DNA of 64,000 bases from RYN-428 sp035551995 (GTDB lineage: Bacteria > Planctomycetota > Phycisphaerae > Tepidisphaerales > Tepidisphaeraceae): positions 42,236 through 106,235 of the forward strand of contig DASZME010000007.1 of assembly GCA_035551995.1 (NCBI GenBank), given 5' to 3'. Shown piece after piece: positions 16,686-25,995 of this stretch. Position 1 is the stretch's first letter; each line of letters starts with the position of its first letter. The notes under the pieces were generated by a model. That model did not search any database. It was not told the origin of the DNA and worked only from the letters and a program-made list of their open reading frames with translations. A program made the translations under genes and the position numbers.

Positions 16686-18032
16686 ATGACACTCCTTGGA
16701 ATCGACATCGGCTCTTCGTCCGTCAAATGCGCGCTGCTTCGCGGCGGCAGAGTCGTCGGGAAAATCGTCCACGCGGCATATGACACGCATATCGATGGAC
16801 CGCGGGCCGAAGTCGATCCCGGCGTCTTGCTTAAGGCGATTTCCAAAGCGACGCGCGAAGTAGGCGCCGCCGCGAAAAAAGCGGAGGCGATCGCGCTTTC
16901 CGTCTTTTCGCCCGGTTGGATCGCGATGGACAAGGCGGGCGAACCGCTGACGCCGATCGTCACGCACCAGGATCGGCGGAGCGTTGACGTGGCGATCGAG
17001 CTGGAGAAGAGAGTCGGCCCGAATCGCTATCTCAAAATCGCCGGCACGCGCCCGTTCCCCGGCGGAATCAGCTCGACCACCTGGGCATGGTATCTCAAGA
17101 ACGAGCCGGGGCGATTGAAGAAGGCCGATCTTGTCGGCCACCTGAATACTTTTCTGCATCGCCAATTCACCGGCTCGCGCGTGGTCGATACCGCCAACGC
17201 ATCGTTCATGGGGGTCTATTCGACCTGCGATTTCAGTGGCTGGAGTGACGAATTGTGCGATTCCGTTGGAGCCAGTCGATCGCTGTTGCCCCAGGTGTTT
17301 GACGCCGATCGGATCGGCGGCGCCCTCACCCGCTCCGCCGCGACTCGCCTGGGCCTCACCGCAGGCACGCCCGTGACCGTCGGCGTGGTCGACGGAAGCG
17401 CCGCCATGCTGGCGACGGGGGCGGCGGTCGGACAACTGCTGAACGTCTGTGGATCGACGGATGTACTGGCGCTGTGTACGGATCGTTTCGCGCCTTATCC
17501 GCAGCTTCTCACCCGCGCCCTTGGCATCGGACCCCGGTGGCTATCGGTCAGCACGATCGCGGCCGCGGGATCGGCGATCAAGTGGGCCAGGGAGCGATTC
17601 TTTCACGATTACGACGAGGAGGGTTTTCAGAAGTTGGTCCTTTCCCTCGCCCGCCAAGGCGCGGCGGCGATGAGAAAATCCAGCCATCGTTCATCCCCGA
17701 AAAATCCGGCCGGCGAGGTGCATTTCGATCCTTATCTTGCCGGCGATCGAATGAGCATCGAGCAAAAGCAAGCCGCCTTCACCGGTCTTACCCTGGCCAC
17801 GACGCGGCGGCACATGCTGGCGGCGATGCTGGAGTCGCTGGCGTCGGCGAGTGCCGCGCGACTCGATCTGCTCAAACCCGTCGGCACGCCGATCCGCAGG
17901 AGCGTGGTCGTGACCGGCGGCGCGGGGAAACTCATGTCTGTTTTTCATCGCGACTGGCCGGGAAAATGGTCATTCCGGCCGGAAGAGGAAGCGACATTGC
18001 GCGGCTTATCGAAGCTGGAGCCGAAGGATTAG
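16686..18032 (+). CDS. FGGY-family carbohydrate kinase
   Basis: The product has 448 residues, somewhat short for the family. The N-terminal ATPase-fold motif is LLGIDIGSSSVKCALL. The C-terminal half has VTVGVVDGSAAMLATGA and LLNVCGSTDVLAL, the usual FGGY nucleotide-binding segments, and VVVTGGAGKLMSV. It phosphorylates a sugar such as gluconate, xylulose or glycerol with ATP in the cytoplasm. Position just downstream of gnd favours gluconate or a pentulose, but that is inference. The ATG used follows the broken small gene by 5 nt. Confidence 0.88.
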   Translation: MTLLGIDIGSSSVKCALLRGGRVVGKIVHAAYDTHIDGPRAEVDPGVLLKAISKATREVGAAAKKAEAIALSVFSPGWIAMDKAGEPLTPIVTHQDRRSVDVAIELEKRVGPNRYLKIAGTRPFPGGISSTTWAWYLKNEPGRLKKADLVGHLNTFLHRQFTGSRVVDTANASFMGVYSTCDFSGWSDELCDSVGASRSLLPQVFDADRIGGALTRSAATRLGLTAGTPVTVGVVDGSAAMLATGAAVGQLLNVCGSTDVLALCTDRFAPYPQLLTRALGIGPRWLSVSTIAAAGSAIKWARERFFHDYDEEGFQKLVLSLARQGAAAMRKSSHRSSPKNPAGEVHFDPYLAGDRMSIEQKQAAFTGLTLATTRRHMLAAMLESLASASAARLDLLKPVGTPIRRSVVVTGGAGKLMSVFHRDWPGKWSFRPEEEATLRGLSKLEPKD

Positions 18033-18090
18033 GCGTTGGCCGAAGCCCCGGTATTACGCCGGCGCGTCTCGCATGATCGGCCCGGGAAGA

Positions 18091-19164
18091 TCACGCGATC
18101 AAGACCGGCGACGGCACATATCCGCTGCGTTCCCGCCCGCTCGGATCGATGCTGCTCTTGATATCGCACGGATGGGCGTCGGGACCGAGGTCCCAATCGC
18201 GGGCGTAGTCCTGCGAAATCTGTGTGAGCTCCTTCATCGACAGGTTCGGCTTGTCCACCGATTCGGCCGCCTCCTTGATTTCGTGCTCATTGAGAAGCGT
18301 TCCGGTGATGGCGGTCAGGCCCGGTTGCTGGAGAAGCCATTTGCAGGCGAGTTGGTGTACGGTCATGCCGTGGTCGGTGGCGTAATGACGAACCAGTTCC
18401 AGTTTCTTGAGACCGTAGATTTTCCACGATTGATCGCGAAATTTGCGATGATCGTTTTCGTCGATGGTGGTGTCGATCTTGACGATGTCTTTGAGAATGC
18501 TGCTGTTGTCGTGAACGCGGGCGAGAACGCCGGAATGAGTGGCGACGGCGGTTTCGCAAAACTCGCGGCCGGGGTGATGCTCGAACATGTTGTAAACTGT
18601 CTGAACGGCCTTGGCGCCATGTTCGAGCATGGCCTTGATCCCCTCGTCGCGCCAGCCGATGGCGGGGCCGACGGAGACGCCCCAGACCTTGATTTTCCCC
18701 TCGGCTTTCACCTTCTCCAACTCGGCCCACAGGTCGTCATTGAAGTGGACGAGTTTGATGTTGTGAGCCATGTACAGGTCGATTGTCTCGACGCCAAGGC
18801 GCGTGAGCGATTGTTCGAGTGCATAGCGCAGGAACTTGGGGGAAAAATCCTGTTTGCGTTCGCGATGGGAACCGGCTTCTCCGGGATCGCCGTAGAAGTC
18901 GTAGCCGAACTTGCCGCCGATCTCGACTTGATCGCGGGGGACGTGGTGCTCTTTGAGCCATTTGCCGAAGATGGTTTCGGCTCGTCCGTTTCCGTAGGCG
19001 TCGCCGTTATCGAAGAAGGTGATGCCGAGGTTGCGCGAGAAGTTGAGCAGGTCGAAGGCGCGTTGATCGGTGTAATGGCCCCACCAGTCCACGCCAAAAG
19101 GCCAGCATCCGACGGAGATGGCCGAGACTTCGAGATCGGTATTGCCGAATTTGCGACGTTCCAT
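18091..19164 (-). CDS. Aldo/keto reductase
   Basis: The product has 357 residues. The catalytic tetrad of the family is visible: Asp52 and Tyr57 (FFDNGDAYGNGRAE), Lys85 (IGGKFGYDF) and a histidine at 134 (LYMAHNI). The TIM-barrel pattern continues with VWGVSVGPA and LLQQPGLTAITGTL. These enzymes reduce aldehydes or ketones, or oxidise sugars, with NADPH. Closest in style are the oxidoreductases common in planctomycete sugar catabolism. It converges on the FGGY kinase gene with a gap of 58 bp and stands alone. Substrate unknown. Confidence 0.9.
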   Translation of the reverse strand: MERRKFGNTDLEVSAISVGCWPFGVDWWGHYTDQRAFDLLNFSRNLGITFFDNGDAYGNGRAETIFGKWLKEHHVPRDQVEIGGKFGYDFYGDPGEAGSHRERKQDFSPKFLRYALEQSLTRLGVETIDLYMAHNIKLVHFNDDLWAELEKVKAEGKIKVWGVSVGPAIGWRDEGIKAMLEHGAKAVQTVYNMFEHHPGREFCETAVATHSGVLARVHDNSSILKDIVKIDTTIDENDHRKFRDQSWKIYGLKKLELVRHYATDHGMTVHQLACKWLLQQPGLTAITGTLLNEHEIKEAAESVDKPNLSMKELTQISQDYARDWDLGPDAHPCDIKSSIDPSGRERSGYVPSPVLIA

Positions 19165-19321
19165 GGGTATTCCTCCGCTAAAGCTCTAATCATATGTGTT
19201 TCGATTTCCGCGGCAATGCCTCGGGATCTCTTTAGGCCGGCCTGTTCAAGACGAAGGACCGGCAGGTTCGGCGGGCGACGCATTGTTCCCCGTCGCCCCG
19301 CGGTGTTATAGTCGGTCTTAC

Positions 19322-20185
19322 ATGGCTTTACGCATTCTCTGCCTCGGCGATATCGTGGGCCGGCCTGGACGACAGGCCGTTCATCAGTTGCTTCCGGGAC
19401 TTGTCCGCCAGCATCAGGTCGATCTGGTGATCGCCAACGCCGAGAACATCGCCGGCGGCAGCGGGATTACCCAGAACCTTTTTCATAAAATCCGCAGTTA
19501 CGGCATCGATGTCGTCACCCTTGGCGATCACGTCTACAAAAAACTCGACATCGTCGGCTCGCTTCAAACCAGCGAGCGGATCGTTCGCCCGGCCAATCTC
19601 GCCGCCGACGCGGCGGGAAAAACCTTTACCGTCGTCACGACCAACAGCGGCGTGAGCGTCGCGGTCTTTTGCCTGCTCGGGCGGATTTTCATGAATCTGC
19701 CCGCCGACGATCCCTTCGCCGCCGCCAACAAGGTGCTGAATCAGATTCCCCGGCATGTGCGCGTCTGTGTTTGCGACATGCACGCCGAGGCGACAAGCGA
19801 AAAGGTGGCGATGGGCCATTGGCTTGACGGGCGCTGTTCGGTGATCTTCGGCACGCACACCCACATCCCGACCGCCGACGCAAAGATCCTCGCCGGCGGA
19901 AGCGCCTATATCAGCGATTTGGGAATGTGCGGTCCATACGATTCGGTTCTTGGCCGGCGTAAAGACCGCGTGGTGAAATTCATGACCACGAATATGCCGC
20001 AAAGTTTCGACGTCGCCACCGGCGACGTGCGCCTCTGCGGCGCCCTGGCGGAAATCGATCCGGATACGGGCCGGGCATTGTCGATCGCACGGATCGAAGC
20101 GCAAGGCGAAAATGTCGATCAGGCATACGACGCCGACGACGCCCGGCCGCCGCGTCCCGGCGCAGGCGAAGCGGGCGGGGGTTGA
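19322..20185 (+). CDS. YmdB-like metallophosphoesterase (TIGR00282 family)
   Basis: The product has 287 residues. The dimetal site of the YmdB family is seen: Asp10 (LCLGDIVGRPGR), Glu41-Asn42 (IANAENIAGGSGI), a C-terminal FGTHTHIPTAD histidine pair and the CDMHAEATSEK histidine. The usual GNH motif is here GDH (Asp69), so one metal ligand is Asp instead of Asn. Bacillus YmdB is a cyclic-nucleotide phosphodiesterase that affects biofilm and motility decisions. ATG at 19322 matches the normal N-terminus; the frame is open upstream without family character. Likely cytoplasmic. Confidence 0.92.
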   Translation: MALRILCLGDIVGRPGRQAVHQLLPGLVRQHQVDLVIANAENIAGGSGITQNLFHKIRSYGIDVVTLGDHVYKKLDIVGSLQTSERIVRPANLAADAAGKTFTVVTTNSGVSVAVFCLLGRIFMNLPADDPFAAANKVLNQIPRHVRVCVCDMHAEATSEKVAMGHWLDGRCSVIFGTHTHIPTADAKILAGGSAYISDLGMCGPYDSVLGRRKDRVVKFMTTNMPQSFDVATGDVRLCGALAEIDPDTGRALSIARIEAQGENVDQAYDADDARPPRPGAGEAGGG

Positions 20186-20255
20186 TTCGATTCACTGGTC
20201 CGGGGACGTGAGTCGTTCGAACATCGTCGCGGGAAAGCGACCATTCTCCTATTTT

Positions 20256-20322
20256 GTTAGCCATGGGCGGAAGCCCATGGATCGTTCCTCAGAAGATCCA
20301 CGGGCTTCCGCCCGAGGCTATC
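20256..20322. repeat. Nested palindrome between convergent genes
   Basis: Two 28-nt arms, 20256-20283 and 20295-20322, are inverted copies (24 of 28 positions). Each arm is itself palindromic around GGGCGGAAGCCC, so the DNA can form either one long hairpin or two small ones. It sits between the YmdB-like gene and a convergent secreted-protein gene and could act as a bidirectional terminator, although no T-run is present. GGGCGGAAGCCC-type units look like a dispersed intergenic repeat. Confidence 0.7.
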
Positions 20323-20401
20323 AAAGACGTCGGCGCCCACCGTCGCTTCAAATGCGCAAATTCGCAAGCAAACGACCGCGTCGCGAAAACGCGTGACGCG
20401 T

Positions 20402-21466
20402 CTATTGCTTGGCAGGCGCCTTGTCGCCCGCCGCCGGCTTGGGCGGTTGTTGCGGGCGCAGGGCGCTGATCGTGGCGACCAGATTCGCCACCGAATTCAA
20501 TGGCTGGCCCTTCAGGTTCACCGTTACCAGGGCTTCGCTCACAACCGGCTTAAAGCCATCCAGCAACGGCGCGATCATCGGACCGATCAGCGCCATCGGC
20601 CCGCCGCCCTGACCGGGGTTGGCGGCCTTGTCTTTTAGATCATTCAAATCACTCTCCGCCGCGTCGCTCAGCTTCCTGGCCGATTTCGCGTCGGCGGCCA
20701 AGACCGACGCCTTGATGCCGGGATCGTTGCCGAGGGTGATCGCGAGGGTGATCCATTTGCTGGCGCTAAGCACCGGCAGGCCGTCGGTCATGAGTTTTGA
20801 AGAGCCGTCGCGGACGGCGGTCTTGCTCATCTGGGCCTTGGTGCGCGCGTCGGGAATGTAGACAAACCCGATGGCGGCGTCGGGCTGGGTCGCCATCGCG
20901 TCGGCGAAGGCGCGGGCGCGGTCGCCGTCCACTTTCTCCGGCGGGGTCTGAAGCTTCTCGTGCATCACCACCCAATCGTCCATCTGCTCGAATCGTACAT
21001 CCTGGCGCTGTTTTTCCGGCATGTCCTGCGTCATGGCCTTCTCGACGGCCTTGATGTCTCCGCCGGCTTTCATGTGATAATAGACCACCGGCGGATTCAT
21101 GCTCTGGCGCTGCGGCGGGGCGTTGGGATCAACGCCAAGCTGATTCTCGGCATCCGTCACGCGCTGGCTGGACGTCCCGATGACGGTAACGGAAATCACG
21201 CCGGCTTTGGTCGCCTTGTCATAACGATCCTGAAAAGCGGAGATAAACCCGTTGGTTCGCTCGGCGTTTTCGCCAAGGACGACATTCGCCGCCGTCCGCA
21301 GCATTCCGGGCGTCAGGCGCTGGGCGTCGGCATGGATGACAAAGACGGTATCGGACCCGATTGCATCGGGCGGCAAATCCGCGACCGCCGCAAATGAAAC
21401 GCTCGCCGCCAGAACCACAATCGCCGCCGAAGTCCATGCCATCGATTTTCTTTTCCACATCCGCAA
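20402..21466 (-). CDS. Secreted hypothetical protein
   Basis: The product has 354 residues. A signal peptide is clear (KSMAWTSAAIVVLAASVSFA before AVADLP). The mature part opens with PPDAIGSDTVFVIHADAQRL, a style seen in planctomycete proteins that resemble DUF3352-like exported proteins, but no domain is certain. The C-terminus is Pro/Ala/Lys-rich. It should be exported to the periplasm. It stands alone, convergent with the YmdB-like gene and divergent from the LEPR-XLL gene. Confidence 0.75.
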   Translation of the reverse strand: MRMWKRKSMAWTSAAIVVLAASVSFAAVADLPPDAIGSDTVFVIHADAQRLTPGMLRTAANVVLGENAERTNGFISAFQDRYDKATKAGVISVTVIGTSSQRVTDAENQLGVDPNAPPQRQSMNPPVVYYHMKAGGDIKAVEKAMTQDMPEKQRQDVRFEQMDDWVVMHEKLQTPPEKVDGDRARAFADAMATQPDAAIGFVYIPDARTKAQMSKTAVRDGSSKLMTDGLPVLSASKWITLAITLGNDPGIKASVLAADAKSARKLSDAAESDLNDLKDKAANPGQGGGPMALIGPMIAPLLDGFKPVVSEALVTVNLKGQPLNSVANLVATISALRPQQPPKPAAGDKAPAKQ

Positions 21467-21670
21467 TCTCCGTTAAGGGTGAGTTCTCTCCTGTCTACGC
21501 GGCCGATAGGACGAAGGATACAGCGTAGCAAGAATTAGACGATAAGGTTGGATTACGACGATAGATGCGACTATTCCGGCGGTCGTTTAAATTTCCCGCT
21601 GGACATATCGAATTATTGGGACGGGGCATTTGAGGGTTCCGGGTTATCCGCTCAGCGGAAGGAGCATGCC

Positions 21671-23473
21671 GTGCATTTCAATCGCCATCGTTCTAAACAG
21701 TCGTCGAGAAACGCCGTTGGACCGGCTCACGCCCAAAAAGGCCATCGGCGCGGCTTGATCGAAACGCTTGAATCGCGGCAATTGCTGTCGGCGGCCGGAT
21801 CTTCGGCGACGCCGGCGCCTGTGCATCCGACGGTTGTACAGTCGGCGGAAACCGTCGTTACTGGTTCAGTGTCGGGACGGATTACCGGCGCCAACGGAAG
21901 CCCACTGATGGACGCGCACGTCGTGGTTTCGTCTTCCACCTCCACGTCCGGCCCGGCCGCGACGACCGACGCGAATGGCCGATACACCGTCACCGGCGTG
22001 CCCGTCGGCACGCGGGTCGTCCATGCGACCGCGACCGGATATCGTCCGGGTGCATCGGCGGCGTTTACCGTCGCCGCCGGAAGCGATGCGGCGCCGACGG
22101 TAAAAATGACGGTCGTCGTCGGCGCCACCGTCGGCGGCGCCGTCACCGACGCGAACGGCAATCCTCTTTCCGGCGCCGTGGTTCACCTGGTTCCCTCGAC
22201 CGCCGGCGCCAATGCCGTCGGCGAAGCGATCACCAACGCCTCCGGGCAGTACACCTTCCAAGGCGTCGCGATCGGAAGCTATGTCGTCCGCGCCACCGAT
22301 ACCGGATACGAAGGCGCCGCGTCCGGTGTCTTTACCGTCGTCGCCGGAAACAATTCGGCTCCGACGCTGAAGCTGACGCAAATCGTCGCCGCCAGTCTGA
22401 CCGGCCGGGTTACCGACGCGGGCGGAAATCCAATCGTGGGCGCCTCGGTGCTTGTTGCTCCGTCTCCTTCCGCGACGGCCGGCGCTTCGTTCACCGCCAC
22501 GACCAACGCAAGCGGCCAATATACGATCCCCTCGCTGCCGGTCGGCAATTATACGGTGCGCGCGGAGGCTGCCGGATATGTAGCTTCCACCTCCGCCCCT
22601 TTCACTGTCGGGGCGGGAAGCAATACGGCGCCGACGCTTGTATTGACGATGGCCGTCAGTGTCACCGGCACGGTCACCGACGCCAATGGCGTTGTGCTGG
22701 CCGGCGTGTCGGTCGCGCTGCTTTCATCCGCCGCCGGTTCTACCAGCGTGTTGCAATACGCCACGACAAGCGCAACCGGTCAATATACATTTCCAAACGT
22801 GGCTGCGGGAAGCTATGTCGTCCGCGGATCTAAAGACGGATACATGATGGCCACGTCCGCCCCCTTCGCGGCCGCGCCGGGAAGCAATACGGCGCCGACG
22901 CTCAAGCTGACGCAAATCGTCACCGGCAGCGTCAGCGGCCTTATCACCGATACCAGCGGCAACCCGATCGCAAACGCCACCGTCGCCTTAACCTTATCCG
23001 TAAGCCCCAACACCAGTTCTTCATTGACGGCGACGACCGACTCCAGCGGCCATTACACGCTCGCGACCGTGCCGGCCGGCACATACGTCGTCAGGGCACA
23101 GGCGACGGGATACACCGCGGCGTCTTCAGCTTCGTTTACCGTCGCCCAGGGAAGCAACACGGCGCCGACCGTGCAATTGGCCCAGCGCACGACCCTCACC
23201 GGCACGGTCACCACCGGCGGCGGCACACCGCTCGCGGGCGCGAAGGTCTCGATTTTTTCCGCCTCTTCGCCGGGCACGACGCCGCTGGCGACGTTTACGA
23301 CTACGTCCATCGGTCAATATTCGACCGATAGTCTCCCGCCCGGCTCCTATATCGTGATGGCGACCGCCGCCGGGTACAACAGCGCGACATCGGCCGCGTT
23401 CACCGTGATCGCCGGCGCCAATGTCGCGCCGACGCTCGCGCTGACGGTTTCAGTGACGCCGCCCAAGACTTAG
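21671..23473 (+). CDS. LEPR-XLL surface protein with repeated carboxypeptidase-regulatory-like domains
   Basis: The product has 600 residues from a GTG start preceded by GGAAGGAG; the frame is open 41 codons upstream but lacks a better start. Residues 29-41 (LIETLESRQLLSA) match the LEPR-XLL N-terminal signal typical of planctomycete extracellular proteins. Six tandem beta-sandwich repeats of about 85 residues follow, each opening like GRVTDAGGNPIVGASVLV and containing GQYTIPSLPVGNYTVRA. These resemble CarboxypepD_reg/Cna-B domains, which form rod-like stalks. No catalytic module is present. Role: probably structural or adhesive on the cell surface (inference). Confidence 0.88.
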   Translation: MHFNRHRSKQSSRNAVGPAHAQKGHRRGLIETLESRQLLSAAGSSATPAPVHPTVVQSAETVVTGSVSGRITGANGSPLMDAHVVVSSSTSTSGPAATTDANGRYTVTGVPVGTRVVHATATGYRPGASAAFTVAAGSDAAPTVKMTVVVGATVGGAVTDANGNPLSGAVVHLVPSTAGANAVGEAITNASGQYTFQGVAIGSYVVRATDTGYEGAASGVFTVVAGNNSAPTLKLTQIVAASLTGRVTDAGGNPIVGASVLVAPSPSATAGASFTATTNASGQYTIPSLPVGNYTVRAEAAGYVASTSAPFTVGAGSNTAPTLVLTMAVSVTGTVTDANGVVLAGVSVALLSSAAGSTSVLQYATTSATGQYTFPNVAAGSYVVRGSKDGYMMATSAPFAAAPGSNTAPTLKLTQIVTGSVSGLITDTSGNPIANATVALTLSVSPNTSSSLTATTDSSGHYTLATVPAGTYVVRAQATGYTAASSASFTVAQGSNTAPTVQLAQRTTLTGTVTTGGGTPLAGAKVSIFSASSPGTTPLATFTTTSIGQYSTDSLPPGSYIVMATAAGYNSATSAAFTVIAGANVAPTLALTVSVTPPKT

Positions 23474-23656
23474 AACATTTCTCATGTTCGTGAGGCGACT
23501 TTGCGTCGCGAAAAACGTCCCGCAAGCGGGCCGCTAAACGCAGAAACGCGCGAGCAACCTGACAACCGCTCAAGAACGTTTCTCTTGTTGGCGAGGCGGC
23601 GGTGGTCGCGCATCGCGCCTCGCAAGGGGAGGCGCTAAACACAGGAGCGCGGCGGC
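23474..23656. repeat. Tandem pair of a dispersed palindromic intergenic repeat
   Basis: Two related units of about 80 nt lie head to tail after the LEPR-XLL stop. Each opens with AGAAC(A/G)TTTCTC(A/T)TGTT, continues with GCGAGGCG-like sequence and ends with a CGCAAGC(G)GG...CGCTAAAC core followed by GC-rich text. The same core recurs in other gaps of the window (32858, 32933, 41141, 47524, 63762). No gene is seen in this stretch. Confidence 0.7.
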
Positions 23657-23711
23657 GACAAAGAAACGTGCTCCAGCCGCCTTGCGGCGAGAATCCGGCA
23701 AACCCCACGAA

Positions 23712-23760
23712 GGCGGGGCGGGTCCAACTTTATCGAGGACCTGCCCCGTCCCGTTTTTTT
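23712..23760 (+). terminator. Rho-independent terminator
   Basis: A 14-bp fully paired stem (GGCGGGGCGGGTCC with GGACCTGCCCCGTC, two G-U pairs) encloses an 11-nt loop and is followed by CCG and seven T. It lies upstream of the SGNH hydrolase gene and probably ends transcripts that run through from the LEPR-XLL gene. Confidence 0.8.
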
Positions 23761-23824
23761 GCGCGGCAGATGAATCCTTCACGCGAATGAGTAACATGCG
23801 CGGAATTCTTTTGCCGAGGAGATT

Positions 23825-25378
23825 ATGAGATCGCAGCTTCCAAGATTGGCCGGGCGCCTTGCAATCGGGCTACTTCTAACAGTCACGGCGTTCGCCGCCG
23901 ACCCGGCCCCGCAGCCGCCGCCACGAACTCCATTGCCCACGCCCGCGCCCGAAACGCTTCCAAGCGAAGCCGCTCGGTGGCCGCTGCCCGGACCGGCGCG
24001 GGACCCGTCGCGGCTTGGCGTGGGAATCCAGCGCGCCATGACTCTCGTGGCCACGAGCACGCCGGAGCATCGCCATCACGTGAAAGTCCTGTTCTACGGT
24101 CAATCGATCACCGAGCAGGAATGGAGCAAGCAGGTCGCCGAGGATCTTCGGCGGCGGTTCCCGAACGCAGACCTGGAAATCGAAAACCGCGCGATCGGTG
24201 GCTTCGCCTCGCAATTGCTCATCCGGCCCGCCGAGCACGATTTGTATCCATTCTATCCGGACTTGCTGATCTTCCACGTCTTTGGCGCCAATCAACAGTA
24301 TGACCAGATCATCCATTCCGTCCGAAGTCGCACGGCGGCCGAGGTGCTGATGCTGACCGACCACCTGACGCATTGGCCGCCAGCGGTCATCGACGAAAAA
24401 AAGGACAAGGGAATGTGGTGGGACGATCTCATGAATCACCGCTTTCTTCCCGACATCGCCAAGAGATACGGCTGCGGCCTGTGCGATATTCGCGGCGGAT
24501 GGCTTGACTACCTCAAGGACAATCATCTCGAACCGCCCGCGCTGCTGAATAAGGACGGCGCCCATCTCAACAAGATGGGAAATTTCGTCATGGCCCACCT
24601 CGCCGAGCAATACCTCATCTATCGCCCGGATCTCCCCAACGGCGCCTGGAAGGATCTCACGCACGATTATGTCGTCGGCAAGGACGCGCAGTGGAAGGAC
24701 GGCAAGCTTCTCCTCGAATTCGACGGCAACCGGGTCGATGTTTTTCCGGCCGCGACGTCAAGCGCCGCCGCCGGCGCGAAAGCGACGGTTTTGATCGACG
24801 GCAAGAAGCCGAGCGAATTCACCGGCGAGCCCGCCGACGAACCGGCGACAAGCGCGACCACCGCCCCGGCCCTCAAAAACCCGATGAAAACATCCGGCGC
24901 CTATCGGATCACGCGCTCGCAGCCGGGACCCTGGTCGCCGGTTTTTCTGAGCCGGGTCGATCACGACACGCCGTTGGCGCTGGAGACATGGACCCTGAAA
25001 TTGACGAGTGTTTCGAAGGACGGAAGGCAGTGGACCTTCGACGTGGCCGGTTCGGTAACCGGCCCGGATGGATCGGGAAGCAGCGATAAGCCGTTCACAA
25101 GCAATTCCGGCCGGGTGAGGATCGAGCCGGCGGCGTGGTTCCGCGGATTTTATCCACCGTTGCCGGTGGGATATCGGATCACGTGGAAGGTGTTGCCGAT
25201 GTATGAGCAGACGCTGGAATTCGCAAAAATCGAAGATGCCGCCAAAGACAACGCCGTGACGTTGATCCAGGGGGTTTCCAACGGCAAGCACACGCTGGAG
25301 CTGATCGCCGACGACCCGGCCAATGTGCCGGCGATCGCGTCGGTGCGGGCGTATAAACCGCCGGTCAAGGGCGATTGA
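23825..25378 (+). CDS. Secreted SGNH/GDSL-type hydrolase
   Basis: The product has 517 residues. A signal peptide (RLAIGLLLTVTAFA) is followed by a proline-rich linker. The SGNH blocks are visible: nucleophile Ser94 in LFYGQSITEQEW (a GDSIT variant), the Gly block NRAIGGFASQLL, the Asn block HVFGANQQYD (Asn156) and the Asp/His block NKDGAHLNKMG (Asp244, His247). A second part of about 250 residues lacks a known catalytic motif and may bind carbohydrate. Family members are esterases or carbohydrate deacetylases. Expected location periplasm or outside. It is a single gene after a terminator. Confidence 0.83.
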   Translation: MRSQLPRLAGRLAIGLLLTVTAFAADPAPQPPPRTPLPTPAPETLPSEAARWPLPGPARDPSRLGVGIQRAMTLVATSTPEHRHHVKVLFYGQSITEQEWSKQVAEDLRRRFPNADLEIENRAIGGFASQLLIRPAEHDLYPFYPDLLIFHVFGANQQYDQIIHSVRSRTAAEVLMLTDHLTHWPPAVIDEKKDKGMWWDDLMNHRFLPDIAKRYGCGLCDIRGGWLDYLKDNHLEPPALLNKDGAHLNKMGNFVMAHLAEQYLIYRPDLPNGAWKDLTHDYVVGKDAQWKDGKLLLEFDGNRVDVFPAATSSAAAGAKATVLIDGKKPSEFTGEPADEPATSATTAPALKNPMKTSGAYRITRSQPGPWSPVFLSRVDHDTPLALETWTLKLTSVSKDGRQWTFDVAGSVTGPDGSGSSDKPFTSNSGRVRIEPAAWFRGFYPPLPVGYRITWKVLPMYEQTLEFAKIEDAAKDNAVTLIQGVSNGKHTLELIADDPANVPAIASVRAYKPPVKGD

Positions 25379-25459
25379 TTTTGTGGACGGGCGCCGCGGT
25401 CAAAGGTAAAGGCATTTAACGTCCAGCGTGTTTGCACGGTGGAATCCAAGGAGCATCCA

Positions 25460-25828
25460 ATGGACGACAAAAAGATCCGCGCCAAGTACGGCGGCAAACT
25501 CCCCAAAGCGATCAACCGCGCGATCCGCGCCGAAATCCCCGGCGGAAACGAGGCGCTGGATAAGCTGACGCAATTGGCCGGCGCCGCCCGGCAAAGCCAA
25601 TGGAAGGACCGCGCCGGCCATCAGACGCCCGAGGCGGTGGCGTACTTTCGTCATAAGCGGGATGTCGTCGATCGGATGGACGCGCAGGTTCGCAAAAAAT
25701 GGGGCGTTGGGCCAGCCGAAGGCGCCGAGGAGAAACCGGAAAGGGAGAAAAAACCAAGGCGAACAACGGCGGCAAAAACGCCGGCCGGCACGAAAAAACG
25801 CTCCGCTCCCGCTCCACGTCGCGGCTAA
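25460..25828 (+). CDS. Small basic protein with histone-like C-terminal tail
   Basis: The product has 122 residues from an ATG with AAGGAG six bases upstream. The first 85 residues are mixed and contain KYGGKLPKAINRAIRAEIPG and TPEAVAYFRHKRDVVDRMD. The tail (KKPRRTTAAKTPAGTKKR) is rich in Lys, Arg, Ala and Pro, like the tails of histone H1-type bacterial DNA-binding proteins. I do not recognise a named domain in the N-terminal part. Nucleic-acid binding is inferred from composition only. Confidence 0.65.
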   Translation: MDDKKIRAKYGGKLPKAINRAIRAEIPGGNEALDKLTQLAGAARQSQWKDRAGHQTPEAVAYFRHKRDVVDRMDAQVRKKWGVGPAEGAEEKPEREKKPRRTTAAKTPAGTKKRSAPAPRRG

Positions 25829-25908
25829 CCCAGCGCAAAAATCGCGGAACTTATTTCCGCCGCCTTCCCGAAGCGGATTTCACGCTGCTGACGCGTTTCT
25901 GCGCTTTT

Positions 25909-25940
25909 CATAGCGGTCCCGCTTGCCCTTGCGTGGCTCG
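25909..25940. repeat. Degenerate copy of the GCGGCCCCGCTTGCGGGGC repeat
   Basis: TCATAGCGGTCCCGCTTGCC followed by CTTGCGTGGCTCG resembles the dispersed palindromic repeat found at 32858-32883 and other gaps. It sits between the small basic protein gene and the convergent PIN-TRAM gene. Confidence 0.45.
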
Positions 25941-25995
25941 TTTCGCGATTCCTTCCTTCAAATGAAAAATGCTCTAATCGACGCAGCTGGCGTGT

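Noticed and set aside
18073..19311. 412-codon plus-strand frame opposite the aldo/keto reductase
   Set aside because: The minus strand has the full catalytic tetrad; the plus frame is a shadow.
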